From: Candidatus Dojkabacteria bacterium
Lineage (GTDB): Bacteria > Patescibacteriota > Dojkabacteria > JAOAGR01
DNA: 57,471 nucleotides
Assembly (NCBI GenBank): GCA_026415655.1
Contig: JAOAGR010000003.1
Location: 1 to 57,471 of the forward strand
Reading direction: 5' to 3'
The translations under genes were made by a program, and so were the position numbers. The notes under the pieces were generated by a model. It was not told the DNA's origin. It saw only the letters and a program-made list of their open reading frames with translations, and ran no database searches. Positions 8,773 through 17,162 of this stretch are shown here, piece after piece (the stretch's first letter is position 1; every line of letters starts with the position of its first letter).

Positions 8773-9429
8773 ATGTTTAAAGACAAGGTCTTTTTCATCA
8801 GAGACCGTATTTTTAAATTTTTCTCTCAAAATAAAGAAAATATTGTTTTTTATCTAAATTTAATTGTTGTCTTTTTGATTATTGTATTGGGAATTTTTAT
8901 CTTTGTAAAATATCATAAGCAGATAGAGAATGCTATATTTACCAATTCTGATACGAATTCAATAAATCAAAATACAATTAAGATAGAGAATACTCTGTAT
9001 ATTGTGATTGACATTAATGGTGCTGTAAATAAACCTGGTGTTTATACTCTTAAATCGGGAGATAGAATAATTGATGCTATTAATATTGCTGGGGGATTGC
9101 ATGAAGAAGTAGATCTTGTCTATGTTGCTCAGAAAATAAACAGAGCACAAAAGCTTGTTGACGGACAAAAGATTTACATTCCATTTCGTTTTGAAAATAA
9201 TACGAGTGTTACACAAGTTGAGGACAACGCTAACATACAGACTAATACATCAAAAATAAGTATAAATAATGCTACTCAAGAAGAATTGGAAAGATTGAAT
9301 GGAGTAGGACCTGTAACTGCACAAAAGATCATAGAAAATAGACCATATGTTACATTGGATGAATTAGTTAAGAAAAACGTAATTTCCGAAAACCTTTTTA
9401 ATAAAATAGTTGATGAGATTGAACCTTGA
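8773..9429 (+). CDS. comEA: ComEA-like DNA-uptake protein (SLBB plus helix-hairpin-helix)
   Basis: 218 residues. An N-terminal membrane anchor (about 27-48) is followed by an SLBB/ComEA N-terminal domain (about 75-140; DINGAVNKPGVYTL, DAINIAGGL, GQKIYIPF). The C-terminal double helix-hairpin-helix domain (about 158-218; INNATQEELERLNGVGP) binds double-stranded DNA without sequence preference. ComEA is the extracellular DNA receptor of transformation and passes DNA to ComEC. Its 3' end overlaps the start of comEC by 17 bases, as in the classic comE operon. The ATG is preceded by an AT-rich GATAAT-like box rather than by a ribosome binding site. Confidence 0.93.
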   Translation: MFKDKVFFIRDRIFKFFSQNKENIVFYLNLIVVFLIIVLGIFIFVKYHKQIENAIFTNSDTNSINQNTIKIENTLYIVIDINGAVNKPGVYTLKSGDRIIDAINIAGGLHEEVDLVYVAQKINRAQKLVDGQKIYIPFRFENNTSVTQVEDNANIQTNTSKISINNATQEELERLNGVGPVTAQKIIENRPYVTLDELVKKNVISENLFNKIVDEIEP

Positions 9430-10381
9430 AATCTGGAATCAGATACGTTATTCATACATTTCTACTTATGCTTTTTGGTTTTATTTTAGTTTTATATTAT
9501 TTTTTGTAGGTTTGTATTTTGCTTTTTTCTTTTTATGTACTTTATCAATATTGATATCTGTTTTTATTGTTTTCAAGATGATTCAAGTTAATTCTAAATT
9601 TGCTCTAGTAATATTTTTAATTTTTCTTTTTCTCTTTATGTACATTAATTTATATGTTTTTAAATACGAAATTAATTTTGGTTCAAAATATGATTATATC
9701 TGTGGTTTGATACGAGATATAGATTCAAGATACATTCACTTAGTTTTTGCATATTCAGAAAAAGGAGTTTTCGCAGTGCCAACTAGATTGCGTAAGGATG
9801 ATGTATCAAAAATTGTTGAAAATCCTATTAAATTAAGTAGTTTATGTATCAAAAATGAATTCTTTGTTAAGAATTTTCGAACGAATGAAATCATAATAGA
9901 ATTTGATGAAAATATAGAAGTAGAATACGAAGATAATTTTCTATCTTTGACTTTAGATAAAATGCGAAATTTTCTTGTTCAAAATGTTTCTTTATATTTG
10001 GGCGAAAATACCAAGTATTTTTTGGCTATTGTTTTTGGAATACAAGATTATTTGGACTCTGAGGATAAAAAGAATTTTGATGAAGTTGGTTTGGCTCATG
10101 TGTTGGTCGCTAGTGGGGCTAATATACTTTTGGTGATTATGGTCATAAGAAAGATTGTATCTATGCTCAGATTAAAAAATAACAAATTATTTATTGAGTT
10201 AATTGCTGTTTTAATTTATTTATTGTTAGTTGGATTGGAAGGTTCTTTGACTAGGGCTTTTTTGTTTTTCGTTATAACAGTGATAAGTCTATCAAGCTCA
10301 AGACCTATAGGGATTTTGGATAAACTTGTTATCACTATTTTCTTTACGGTTCTTTTTATTCCATCTTTTTTAATACAATAA
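9413..10381 (+). CDS. comEC: ComEC/Rec2 competence channel, N-terminal part (frame-interrupted)
   Basis: 322 residues from ATG 9413 to a TAA at 10379. An in-frame TTG at 9410 is an alternative start. Two N-terminal hydrophobic segments and an OB-like soluble region (about 90-180) lead into the competence domain. Its signature reads FDEVGLAHVLVASGANILLV and then GSLTRAFLFFVI. ComEC forms the inner-membrane channel through which single-stranded DNA enters. The frame stops in the middle of the competence domain, and the missing continuation is found in the -1 frame directly downstream. The break lies at a T6A run, so this is a programmed frameshift, an authentic mutation or a sequencing error. 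Confidence 0.85.
   Translation: MRLNLEIWNQIRYSYISTYAFWFYFSFILFFVGLYFAFFFLCTLSILISVFIVFKMIQVNSKFALVIFLIFLFLFMYINLYVFKYEINFGSKYDYICGLIRDIDSRYIHLVFAYSEKGVFAVPTRLRKDDVSKIVENPIKLSSLCIKNEFFVKNFRTNEIIIEFDENIEVEYEDNFLSLTLDKMRNFLVQNVSLYLGENTKYFLAIVFGIQDYLDSEDKKNFDEVGLAHVLVASGANILLVIMVIRKIVSMLRLKNNKLFIELIAVLIYLLLVGLEGSLTRAFLFFVITVISLSSSRPIGILDKLVITIFFTVLFIPSFLIQ
10366..10372 (+). other. In-phase T TTT TTA heptamer at the comEC frame break
   Basis: The heptamer sits in the zero frame as T-TTT-TTA, the same X-XXY-YYZ slippery sequence used by HIV-1 gag-pol. A -1 slip moves translation directly into the frame that encodes the rest of ComEC and avoids the TAA seven bases downstream. I saw no obvious Shine-Dalgarno enhancer upstream or strong stem downstream. 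Confidence 0.5.
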
Positions 10382-10920
10382 GTTTTAATCTTTCTTTATG
10401 CGCATCATTTGCTGTTATCTTTGCTTCCGATATTGTTGCTACCTTGCAGTTAAATAAATATGTGGCCTATATAATGCAAAATTTTATCATTGTATTTATA
10501 ACAAGTTGTCTAACAGCATTTTATTTTAGAAATTTTAATTTGACAGGTATGTTTTCGAATTTAATCGTTTTACCGATTATTGAAATAATGGTTATTTTGG
10601 GAGTCACATCATTTTTGATAGTATTTTTATCTTCGTTACCTTTACTGGGCTTTGTGATAAATTTATTTTTTATTGTGCAAAACTTATTAATTAATTTTTT
10701 ATTGTTGATTATGAATCTTATAGAAGATATATTTAGCAATGCTCTGTATTTTAAGTTTAATCTAAATATTGTTGATTTGGTAATATTTTTTGTTATTTGG
10801 ATAAGTATTTGGATATATTCGGCCTATAAAAAACGATTGAATTTGTATAAGGAGACATTATCTAAATTTGATGATATTTCGTATAATGAATTCATTTCAT
10901 TTTTATTAAATAAAAAATAA
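10372..10920 (+). CDS. comEC: ComEC/Rec2 competence channel, C-terminal part (-1 frame)
   Basis: This frame continues the competence domain with SFNLSLCASFAVIFASDIVAT, matching the 'FQLSFLAV' region of ComEC, and adds several more membrane segments. Its first possible independent start is TTG 10444, which would lose that conserved stretch, so it is better read as a continuation of the upstream frame. The end of the competence domain (ILGVTSFLIVFLSSLPLLG) is present. There is no C-terminal metallo-beta-lactamase domain, so this is a short-type ComEC. It ends six bases before ruvC. Confidence 0.8.
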   Translation, partial: NTISFNLSLCASFAVIFASDIVATLQLNKYVAYIMQNFIIVFITSCLTAFYFRNFNLTGMFSNLIVLPIIEIMVILGVTSFLIVFLSSLPLLGFVINLFFIVQNLLINFLLLIMNLIEDIFSNALYFKFNLNIVDLVIFFVIWISIWIYSAYKKRLNLYKETLSKFDDISYNEFISFLLNKK

Positions 10921-10926
10921 TAATTT

Positions 10927-11406
10927 ATGAAAATATTAGGGATAGACATCGGTTATGATCGTTGTGGCTATGCAGTTTTTGATTTGCGTAGTCCTATCGG
11001 ACCAATTGACTATGGTTTAATAGTTACTGAAAAGAATGTTGAAATGAGACTCCGGCTTAGAAAATTAAAAAATGCTTTATATGAAAATTTATCTTCTCAT
11101 AATATAGAATTGGTGGTGTTAGAAAAGTTATTTTACAATAGAAAAAATACAGTTTTTGAGAAGATATGTATGGCAAAAGGAGTAATTATGGAATTTTTTG
11201 CTGATATAAAAGTAATAGAACTAGAGCCTAAAAAAGTAAAAAAAGACATACTTGGTTCGGGTGATCTGAACAAAAGTGATATAAAAAGAATATTAAAACG
11301 AATAATACATGTTGATAATATGGATCGACTTAAAGATGATGTTATTGACGCAATCTTGCTAGGTTATTACGGAGTAAGATTAGTACAATTTTATGGTATA
11401 AAATAA
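10927..11406 (+). CDS. ruvC: Holliday junction resolvase RuvC
   Basis: 159 residues, standard length. The RNase H-fold nuclease cuts Holliday junctions symmetrically as a dimer, directed by RuvAB. The acidic active site is intact: Asp7 in LGIDIGYDRCG, Glu66 in VVLEKLFYN, and the DDVIDA cluster at about 137-142. It lies between comEC and ruvA in one transcriptional direction with 6- and 11-base gaps, an arrangement that ties DNA uptake to recombination. No ribosome binding site is visible before the ATG. Confidence 0.95.
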   Translation: MKILGIDIGYDRCGYAVFDLRSPIGPIDYGLIVTEKNVEMRLRLRKLKNALYENLSSHNIELVVLEKLFYNRKNTVFEKICMAKGVIMEFFADIKVIELEPKKVKKDILGSGDLNKSDIKRILKRIIHVDNMDRLKDDVIDAILLGYYGVRLVQFYGIK

Positions 11407-11417
11407 AAATTAAATAA

Positions 11418-11984
11418 ATGATTGGGTATTTGAAAGGTAAAATATTATTTTCTGATGGTGAGAATGTTATTTTTTTGGTAAATGATATTGGTTATGAAGT
11501 TATTTTTTATAATAATATTCCCAGAAGTGATTGGGATAAGATAATTGATTTATTTGTTGTTACTAAAATTAGTGAGTATAGTCAACAACTTTATGGTTTT
11601 GGTACTTATGAAGAAAGAAAAATCTTTTTATCTTTAGATATCAGCGGTGTTTCTTCAAAAATTATCGCAAAAATATTATATATATTGAATATAAAAAAAA
11701 TTGAAGATCTAAAGCGAGTAAATTTAGATGAACTTACAAAAGTACCTGGAGTGGGTAAGACTACTGCTATAAAAGTAATGTTTAGAATTTCTGAAATACT
11801 AAAAAAGGATAATTTTTTTGAAGATATAAATTCTAATTATCCTAAATCTTTTGAAGAAGCTATCTCATATTTAGTAAAGCTAGGTTTCAATAAAGATGTT
11901 CTGATTGCGAAATACGATCCAAATTTATTTGCTGACTTAACTACAGAGGAGATTATAAAAATATTGATAAGAAATAAAAATTAG
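11418..11984 (+). CDS. ruvA: Holliday junction DNA-binding protein RuvA
   Basis: 188 residues. It has an N-terminal OB fold (about 1-62, starting MIGYLKGKILF), a tandem helix-hairpin-helix domain (about 70-130, including LDELTKVPGVGKTTAIKVM) and a C-terminal domain III (about 145-188) that contacts RuvB. The tetramer holds the four-way junction open for RuvB-driven branch migration. The first hairpin (SLDISGVSSKIIAKIL) departs from the usual GVGPK pattern, as is common in reduced genomes. Two bases separate its stop from ruvB. Confidence 0.93.
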   Translation: MIGYLKGKILFSDGENVIFLVNDIGYEVIFYNNIPRSDWDKIIDLFVVTKISEYSQQLYGFGTYEERKIFLSLDISGVSSKIIAKILYILNIKKIEDLKRVNLDELTKVPGVGKTTAIKVMFRISEILKKDNFFEDINSNYPKSFEEAISYLVKLGFNKDVLIAKYDPNLFADLTTEEIIKILIRNKN

Positions 11985-11986
11985 AA

Positions 11987-12988
11987 ATGGATAATTCGTC
12001 AATAAAAAAGGGTTACGATGAGATAGAAATTACCCTAAGAGCAAAGAGTTTTAGCGATTTAATAGGTAGGGATGAATTAAAAAGGAAAATTAGGGTTTTA
12101 ATTGATGCAGCAACGAGTAGGGGGGATGTATTGGAGCATATACTTTTTTATGGTCCGCCCGGTCTTGGCAAGACAAGTTTTGCCTATGCTATCGCATCAG
12201 AAATGAAATCTAATATTGTCGTAACTTCGGGTCCTGCATTAGCTACGAAAGCGGATTTAATTTCTATTTTTAGCAATATAAATAGGGGAGATATAGTATT
12301 TATAGATGAAATACATAGGCTAAGTAGAGTATTAGAAGAGTTTATTTATCCTATTTTAGAGGATTTTGTAATGGATTTTACTCTGGGTAAAGGAGCACTG
12401 GCTAAGGTAATTAGGATAGATGTACCGAAATTTACTCTAATTGGTGCAACTACTCAAATTGGACTTATAAAGGGGCCTTTGAGGGATCGTTTTGGTGTGG
12501 TGTTTAAGGTTGATTTTATGGATATAAAAGATTTGACGAAGGTTGTCTTACATGTTGCAAAAAGGATGAATTTGAAGATAGATCAGGAAGCAGCGTTAGA
12601 AATAGCAAAACGTTCACGCGGTACTGCAAGAATCGCTATAAAATATTTAAAAAGATGTCGTGATTATGCTCAGGCTATTTTTGGGGCGGATCGCATAGAT
12701 CTCAATCATGTATATAGTACTTTTGAAGATCTGGAAGTTGATGAACTTGGTATAGATAGTCAGATGAGACATTACATGAGAATTCTAAATATGAATTATA
12801 ATAATGGACCTGTCGGCTTATCGAATCTAAGTATGAGTATGTTTGAGGATGCTAGAACAATAGAGGAATTGTATGAACCTTATCTCATTAAATTAGGATT
12901 TGTGAAAAGGACAACAAGAGGAAGAGTATTAACACAAAAAGGAATAGATTATATTCAAAATATATTTTCACAAAAAATATTATCATGA
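11987..12988 (+). CDS. ruvB: Holliday junction branch-migration ATPase RuvB
   Basis: 333 residues. The AAA+ motor has Walker A GPPGLGKTS (about 55-63), Walker B DEIHR (about 107-111), a GATTQ sensor 1 and the RDRFG arginine-finger segment. A C-terminal winged helix follows (about 265-333; YLIKLGFVKRTTRGRVLT). Hexamers pump duplex DNA through the RuvA-bound junction. It completes a contiguous ruvCAB set, and its stop overlaps the start of the next membrane-protein gene (ATGA). Confidence 0.97.
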   Translation: MDNSSIKKGYDEIEITLRAKSFSDLIGRDELKRKIRVLIDAATSRGDVLEHILFYGPPGLGKTSFAYAIASEMKSNIVVTSGPALATKADLISIFSNINRGDIVFIDEIHRLSRVLEEFIYPILEDFVMDFTLGKGALAKVIRIDVPKFTLIGATTQIGLIKGPLRDRFGVVFKVDFMDIKDLTKVVLHVAKRMNLKIDQEAALEIAKRSRGTARIAIKYLKRCRDYAQAIFGADRIDLNHVYSTFEDLEVDELGIDSQMRHYMRILNMNYNNGPVGLSNLSMSMFEDARTIEELYEPYLIKLGFVKRTTRGRVLTQKGIDYIQNIFSQKILS

Positions 12989-13764
12989 AATTTTATATAA
13001 ACAATTTTTTACTAAATCTTGGTACACTGATCTTGATAACTTTATTTTTAAGAGTAGGTAGGCTAGATGATAATGCTGTTTATCTTTTTTCCATATTGAT
13101 GGGCTTTGTTTACTATTTTTTACTTTATTCAATTTACAATTTTAACATTACACCAAAAGCTTATTTTACTGTTCTTTTAATACCGTCCATTTTTGTTTCT
13201 GCATTTGTATTACTTTATAACTTTTTAATTCTGGATTTTCAATTTCTCTTAGAAATAATTATTTTGAGCTTTTTCTTTTTGATAATGTATCTATTCGTTC
13301 AAGTACAAAAAGTTATTAATGAGAATTATTCTTCATATGTACGGGAATATAAATCGAATTTAACTTTCAATGCATTTCTTATGATATTGAGTCATTTTTT
13401 GTTATCTCTTGCTCTTTTTAATCTTCCTATTAACAATAACATCTTGTCTTTTACAATTTCAGTTTTATTTAGCGGGACTCTACATATAGTGGTTTTATTC
13501 TTGTTACATGAAAAATATAGAAGTATGATTTTAGCTTTATTGGTGTATTTTTATTTTGTAATATGCACATCTTTCTTATATATAGTTGGGTTCATAAATC
13601 CAGAAAAGATAGTTTTTATTATTTTTGGCTTTACATTGTTATTTAAATTGCTGCAAGACTCAATAATATATGATGGAAAAATGAAATTAAAAAGATCAGC
13701 CTATATTGAGATATTGTTGCATTTATCGATAATCACTATTATTTTCGTATATTCTGCTTTTTAA
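12985..13764 (+). CDS. Polytopic membrane protein of unknown function
   Basis: 259 residues with about eight hydrophobic segments from end to end and very few charged residues outside short loops. I recognise no family. It overlaps ruvB by four bases, so it is co-translated with the ruv operon. The layout (short basic loops, no large soluble domain) fits a small transporter-like or assembly membrane protein, but no role can be assigned. It is the last gene before the 750-base gene-free stretch. Confidence 0.7.
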   Translation: MKFYINNFLLNLGTLILITLFLRVGRLDDNAVYLFSILMGFVYYFLLYSIYNFNITPKAYFTVLLIPSIFVSAFVLLYNFLILDFQFLLEIIILSFFFLIMYLFVQVQKVINENYSSYVREYKSNLTFNAFLMILSHFLLSLALFNLPINNNILSFTISVLFSGTLHIVVLFLLHEKYRSMILALLVYFYFVICTSFLYIVGFINPEKIVFIIFGFTLLFKLLQDSIIYDGKMKLKRSAYIEILLHLSIITIIFVYSAF

Positions 13765-14012
13765 AAAATTTACAGAAATCGAGTAGGGAGTGGGAGATAT
13801 TTTAATATTCGTGTTTATATATTCTGTTATTCTTCTCTTTCTTCCCCTATTACCCTACTACTTTATTATTCTGGCATTTATTATTGATTGCATCAATAAA
13901 AATTTATATTAGTAAAAACTTCGAAAAGTGCGTAAAACCAAATGGATGTGTAGTGGAGATTAGAATGTTTTAAAATTTTTAGTGTATAGCGGGCTTTTTC
14001 TTGTAAATATAA

Positions 14013-14042
14013 AACCGAGTATAATATCCCTTATACTCGGTT
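14013..14042. other. Perfect 12-bp hairpin with 6-base loop
   Basis: Arms AACCGAGTATAA and TTATACTCGGTT flank a TATCCC loop. No T-run follows on the plus strand. On the minus strand the stem runs into TTTATATTT, so it could end leftward transcription. It may also be a protein-binding palindrome. Confidence 0.5.
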
Positions 14043-14329
14043 AGTGATGTTAAACTAGGGAGAAGTGATGTTTTCTGTATTTCTCTATTCTTTTTTATGT
14101 TTTTTTTATTTTTGTTATTCATTTTTAAATTTAATTAAAATTAAGAATATTTTTTATTGAATTAGATTAAAATTTGTTTGTATGTATCTTTGGGATTTTA
14201 TTTTTTTGTTCATACCTTTTAATAGTTTAATAAGTTTATTTTATTGAGATTATATTGGTCAAAGATATATTTGAATAATTTAGTAGGATAAAATCAATAA
14301 ATTTTGACATATTAATAAATATAAAAAAT

Positions 14330-14374
14330 GCTGTATACATATTGCCGGGGCAGCGTGGCAACTTTGTATACAGC
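14330..14374. repeat. Compound inverted repeat upstream of the recombinase gene
   Basis: Outer arms GCTGTATACA (14330-14339) and TGTATACAGC (14365-14374) are perfect. Nested inside are TTGCC (14342-14346) and GGCAA (14357-14361) around a GC-rich 10-base loop. The inner part is far more GC-rich than its surroundings. It could be a structured RNA element or a recombinase or regulator binding site. Nothing in the sequence decides between these. Confidence 0.55.
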
Positions 14375-14502
14375 TTGAAATGTTTATATATTGAAACAAA
14401 TTAGAAATATTCTGTCAAGTGTTTAGACCCTGTGATTAAAATAAATGTACAAAATGTGTTGTAAATTTATTTTCATAAATAAATTTTTGTTTTATTCTAA
14501 GC

Positions 14503-14511
14503 TGGTATAAT
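14503..14511 (+). promoter_or_regulatory. Extended -10 promoter of the recombinase gene
   Basis: TGGTATAAT, consensus TATAAT at 14506-14511 with a TG one base upstream. Seven bases separate it from the ATG at 14519, predicting a leaderless mRNA. Confidence 0.55.
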
Positions 14512-14518
14512 TTAAAAT

Positions 14519-15559
14519 ATGATATATCTACTGCCCTACAAAAAAGAATTCTTGCTTGAGATACAAAATAATAATTTCAGCTTAGAAACCGTATACAATT
14601 ATCGTCGGGATTTAACTATCATTGAAGTATTTTTAAATATTTATAATGTTGATTTTCATCAATTACGCAAAAAGCATATCACATTTTTGAAAGGCTTTTT
14701 AATGGATCCTGATTATTTAGAAAAAATAGTTAATTGGTGGGATGAAAAAAAGAACGAATTAGACGAAACTGAAAGGAAGGAGTGTCAAGACTTTTTTGAC
14801 TCATTTACAAACAGACCATCCAGACGTGAGAAAAATAAACCTCTCACAGCACGTAGTATTAATAGAATTTTGTCTTGCTTTCGCACTTATTTAAAATATC
14901 TTGCTGATTTTGATCTTTTGGATGTGTTACCAATATCTTCTGACAGTATAAAATTAGTTAAGCTAGAAAAAAAGAAGATACAAGTTGCTGAACTTGATGA
15001 ATTAATTAAGCTAATGGAGTTTCCTTCTATCTATGAAAAAGATGAACTTGTTGCTAGTCGTAACAGAGCTATTTTAGAACTTTTATTTTCTAGCGGTTTG
15101 CGTATTTCAGAACTTGTTAAACTAAATCGTGCAGATATAAATGATGAAGGAAAAGTCTATATCCAAGGTAAAGGGAAAAAACAAAGATTTATTTATATTA
15201 CTCCTAGAGCTATGTATTACATCAAGGAATATTTGAAAAAAAGAACCGACAATCTACCTGCTCTTTTTGTACCCACACGGGGTGGCCGTAATGGGTCTAA
15301 AAATCCTAGAATTTCGACTAATTATATTCAGGAAAAGATTGCACTTTATAGAAAACTTTTAGGTATTGTAGTGCCTACATCACCACATTCATTTAGACAT
15401 GGCTTTGCTACATATTTGGCAGAAAATGGTGCAAGTCCAGCGGCAATACAGATATTGCTTGGTCATGAATCTTTAAATACTACAGATAGGTATGTTCATG
15501 CGGGTGATAAATTTGCACAGGAGACACATAGAAAATATCATCCGCTTTATAATCAATGA
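14519..15559 (+). CDS. Tyrosine recombinase, XerC/XerD-like
   Basis: 346 residues. An N-terminal SAM-like core-binding domain (about 5-145) is longer than in XerC/D and contains a charged insertion near 70-110. The catalytic domain (about 160-340) has the full R-K-H-R-H-Y set: Arg in SSGLRISEL, Lys in KGKKQRF, His and Arg in HSFRH, His in LLGHESLNTT, and the nucleophile Tyr in RYVHAG. It could be the chromosome-dimer resolvase or a mobile-element integrase. The neighbouring accessory genes, tRNA and inverted repeat fit either. I found no clear dif core site next to it. Confidence 0.9.
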   Translation: MIYLLPYKKEFLLEIQNNNFSLETVYNYRRDLTIIEVFLNIYNVDFHQLRKKHITFLKGFLMDPDYLEKIVNWWDEKKNELDETERKECQDFFDSFTNRPSRREKNKPLTARSINRILSCFRTYLKYLADFDLLDVLPISSDSIKLVKLEKKKIQVAELDELIKLMEFPSIYEKDELVASRNRAILELLFSSGLRISELVKLNRADINDEGKVYIQGKGKKQRFIYITPRAMYYIKEYLKKRTDNLPALFVPTRGGRNGSKNPRISTNYIQEKIALYRKLLGIVVPTSPHSFRHGFATYLAENGASPAAIQILLGHESLNTTDRYVHAGDKFAQETHRKYHPLYNQ

Positions 15560-15600
15560 TTGTTATATTTAAAGGAAGACAAATATGTGGGCAGAATATT

Positions 15601-16408
15601 TTACTGTCTTCTTTGTGGACATCCTGCAATGGCCATAATTATGTGTTTATCTATCATGAGACCATTACGTTCCATCAAAGCATCATTATCAATTGGTCTT
15701 GCCCATATGTTTTCGGTATTTACCGTAATATTACAACCATTTTTTTCTAGTGATTCTACCACTAAATCACGTTCATAATCTTGAAAAGTAGTTATTATGA
15801 TTAATCCTTCAGGATCAATGAATTTGAGAGCTGTTTCGAATGTGTTACATTCTGATATATTTGGATGTCTCACGACTATTACTTGAAAAGGTGTTAGTGT
15901 ACTGAGGCATCTCGATGAAAGAGCATTTTCTCTAACAAATCTAAATTGTTCAGGTATTCTTCTGGTCTGAAAATCGGTATATAATCTGATTGATTGATTG
16001 ATTGATTGATTGATCGTCAATATCTATACCTGTAATATATACATTTTCGCTGAATGAACCGAACGGTTTCCGACCGAAATATGCATTTAAGACGGGAGCT
16101 TCTTTACAAACACCACAACCTATATCAATTATATGGACTACTTCGTGCTTGTAGTCAAAGCCGCTCTTGGGCATATAACTCACTAACATATTCCAGAAAT
16201 GGGCTCGATCGATACCTAGGCGGCTTGATTCTTCTGCAGCCCTACGTAGTCTGTCATCCGCTATTGAGTTAAGATCAGGTATCAAATTTTCAGGATTCAC
16301 AAAAGTATAGGGCGATCCTTCTTTATTCCCTGGGGCAATTGGCTTTATGAATTTATTCATATTTTTGTCAGTATACTTTTTTAAATTAATCATTGCAAGA
16401 TATATCAA
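15601..16408 (-). pseudogene. Class I SAM-dependent methyltransferase, out of frame at a (TGAT)7 tract
   Basis: Two overlapping minus-strand frames make one protein. The upstream frame (16408 to 15950) holds motif I, HIIDIGCGVCKEAP, and the acidic end of the next strand, ITGIDIDD. The second frame (16020 to 15601) carries the rest of the Rossmann fold, including FQVIVVRHPN and DPEGLIIITTF. They meet in seven TGAT units (15987-16014), read as ATCA repeats that encode QSIN repeats. With six or nine units the frames fuse correctly (GIDIDDQSINQSIRLYTD). With seven they do not. This is the pattern of a phase-variable gene now OFF. No DPPY-type motif is visible, so it is not a typical DNA methylase. 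The substrate is unknown. An ATG at 16393 is an alternative start. Confidence 0.75.
15987..16014. repeat. (TGAT)7 tetranucleotide tract
   Basis: Seven perfect TGAT units inside the methyltransferase gene. A unit change of one shifts the frame, since four is not a multiple of three. Six or nine units restore the full-length protein. Confidence 0.95.
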
Positions 16409-16500
16409 AAATACCTTGAAAGTTTATTAATAAATCAAAAAAACTTGTAAAATGTGGTAATTTAGCATAGAATCTTGTAAATATTATATTAGTTTTAGAT

Positions 16501-16578
16501 GGTGATAGTAGCTCAGTTGGTTAGAGCGCCTCTCTGTGGAAGAGGAGGTCGCGGGTTCGAGTCCCGTCTTTCACCCCA
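16501..16578 (+). tRNA. tRNA-His (GTG anticodon)
   Basis: A full cloverleaf is visible. The acceptor has eight bases on the 5' side including an encoded G-1 that pairs with C73, the histidine-tRNA identity element. The D-arm is GCTC/GAGC, the anticodon stem CCTCT/AGAGG with loop CTGTGGA (GTG = His), and the T-arm GCGGG-TTCGAGT-CCCGT. CCA is encoded at 16576-16578. One T-T mismatch occurs in the acceptor at position 5-68. Confidence 0.95.
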
Positions 16579-16706
16579 TTTTGATTTTTTAATAAAAATA
16601 GATCCTTATATACTTTGTTTTTATAGGATATTATAGCGTAGAATAAAAATTAAAAGAAAATACAATAAAAAACTAAAAAATATTTTATATCAGATTGCAG
16701 TATCAA

Positions 16707-17108
16707 ATGATTTTTATTATTCTTGTAGATTTCATACAAGAAGATGTAACAGACAAAGTGCATTTGACGATTTTTTATGGATTGCGAGGTACTACAGATA
16801 TAGAAGACATTAAAGATTATTTAGAGAAAATCAAAAATATTAAAAAATGTTTAAAAATAAAGAAATTGGTTTTATTAGAAGGTTACAAGGGACTTTATAA
16901 AATTATAGTGTTAGAGATTGATGATGAAGATAAGACATGAGCAGAGCTATCAAATACATTTAAAAAATATGATTATGAGGAAAAAGCCCAAAGAGAACGT
17001 TTTTATCCTCATGTCACTTTGGCTTACGTAAAGCCAGATTACATATTACCACAGGTACAAATAGGAGGTTTAGACTTGGAAGTTAGTAAAATTTACTTGA
17101 GTTTCTGA
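16707..17108 (+). pseudogene. 2H phosphoesterase (LigT/2'-5' RNA ligase-like), interrupted by an in-frame TGA
   Basis: From ATG 16707 the frame runs to TGA 16938-16940 and then stays open, with no shift, to TGA 17106-17108. Both halves of a 2H phosphoesterase are present: the first HxT motif in KVHLTIFYGL before the stop, and the second in FYPHVTLAYVKP after it. The family hydrolyses 2'-3' cyclic phosphates or related bonds on RNA and nucleotides. Versions this small (133 codons) occur often in phages and mobile elements. One nonsense mutation, stop-codon readthrough or a sequencing error could each explain the TGA. UGA is a normal stop elsewhere in the window. An in-frame TTG at 16695 is a weaker start. 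Confidence 0.7.
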
Positions 17109-17162
17109 GATTTCTAAATAAAATAAACATATTTTTATACATATTTTTAGATGTTAATACTT

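Larger units (their letters stand above)
13765..14518. other. Gene-free stretch with inverted repeats
   Basis: No convincing reading frame was found. It holds a long imperfect hairpin (AGTAGGG at 13782-13788 pairing with CCCTACT at 13853-13859, with partial internal pairing), a perfect 12-bp hairpin at 14013-14042, a compound inverted repeat at 14330-14374, and the recombinase promoter at its end. I looked for tmRNA, RNase P and SRP RNA landmarks and saw none. Confidence 0.6.

Noticed and set aside
14013-14042. Intrinsic terminator for the ruv operon
   Set aside because: The stem is strong, but no T-run follows it in the plus direction and it lies 250 bases beyond the last gene.
14330-14374. 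dif site for the Xer-like recombinase
   Set aside because: The inverted arms are 25 bases apart, while dif sites have 11-bp arms with a 6-8 base core. Left as an unexplained repeat.
16501-16578. tRNA-His as the attachment site of an integrated element
   Set aside because: I found no second copy of the tRNA 3' end in the surrounding sequence, so there is no attL/attR pair to support it.
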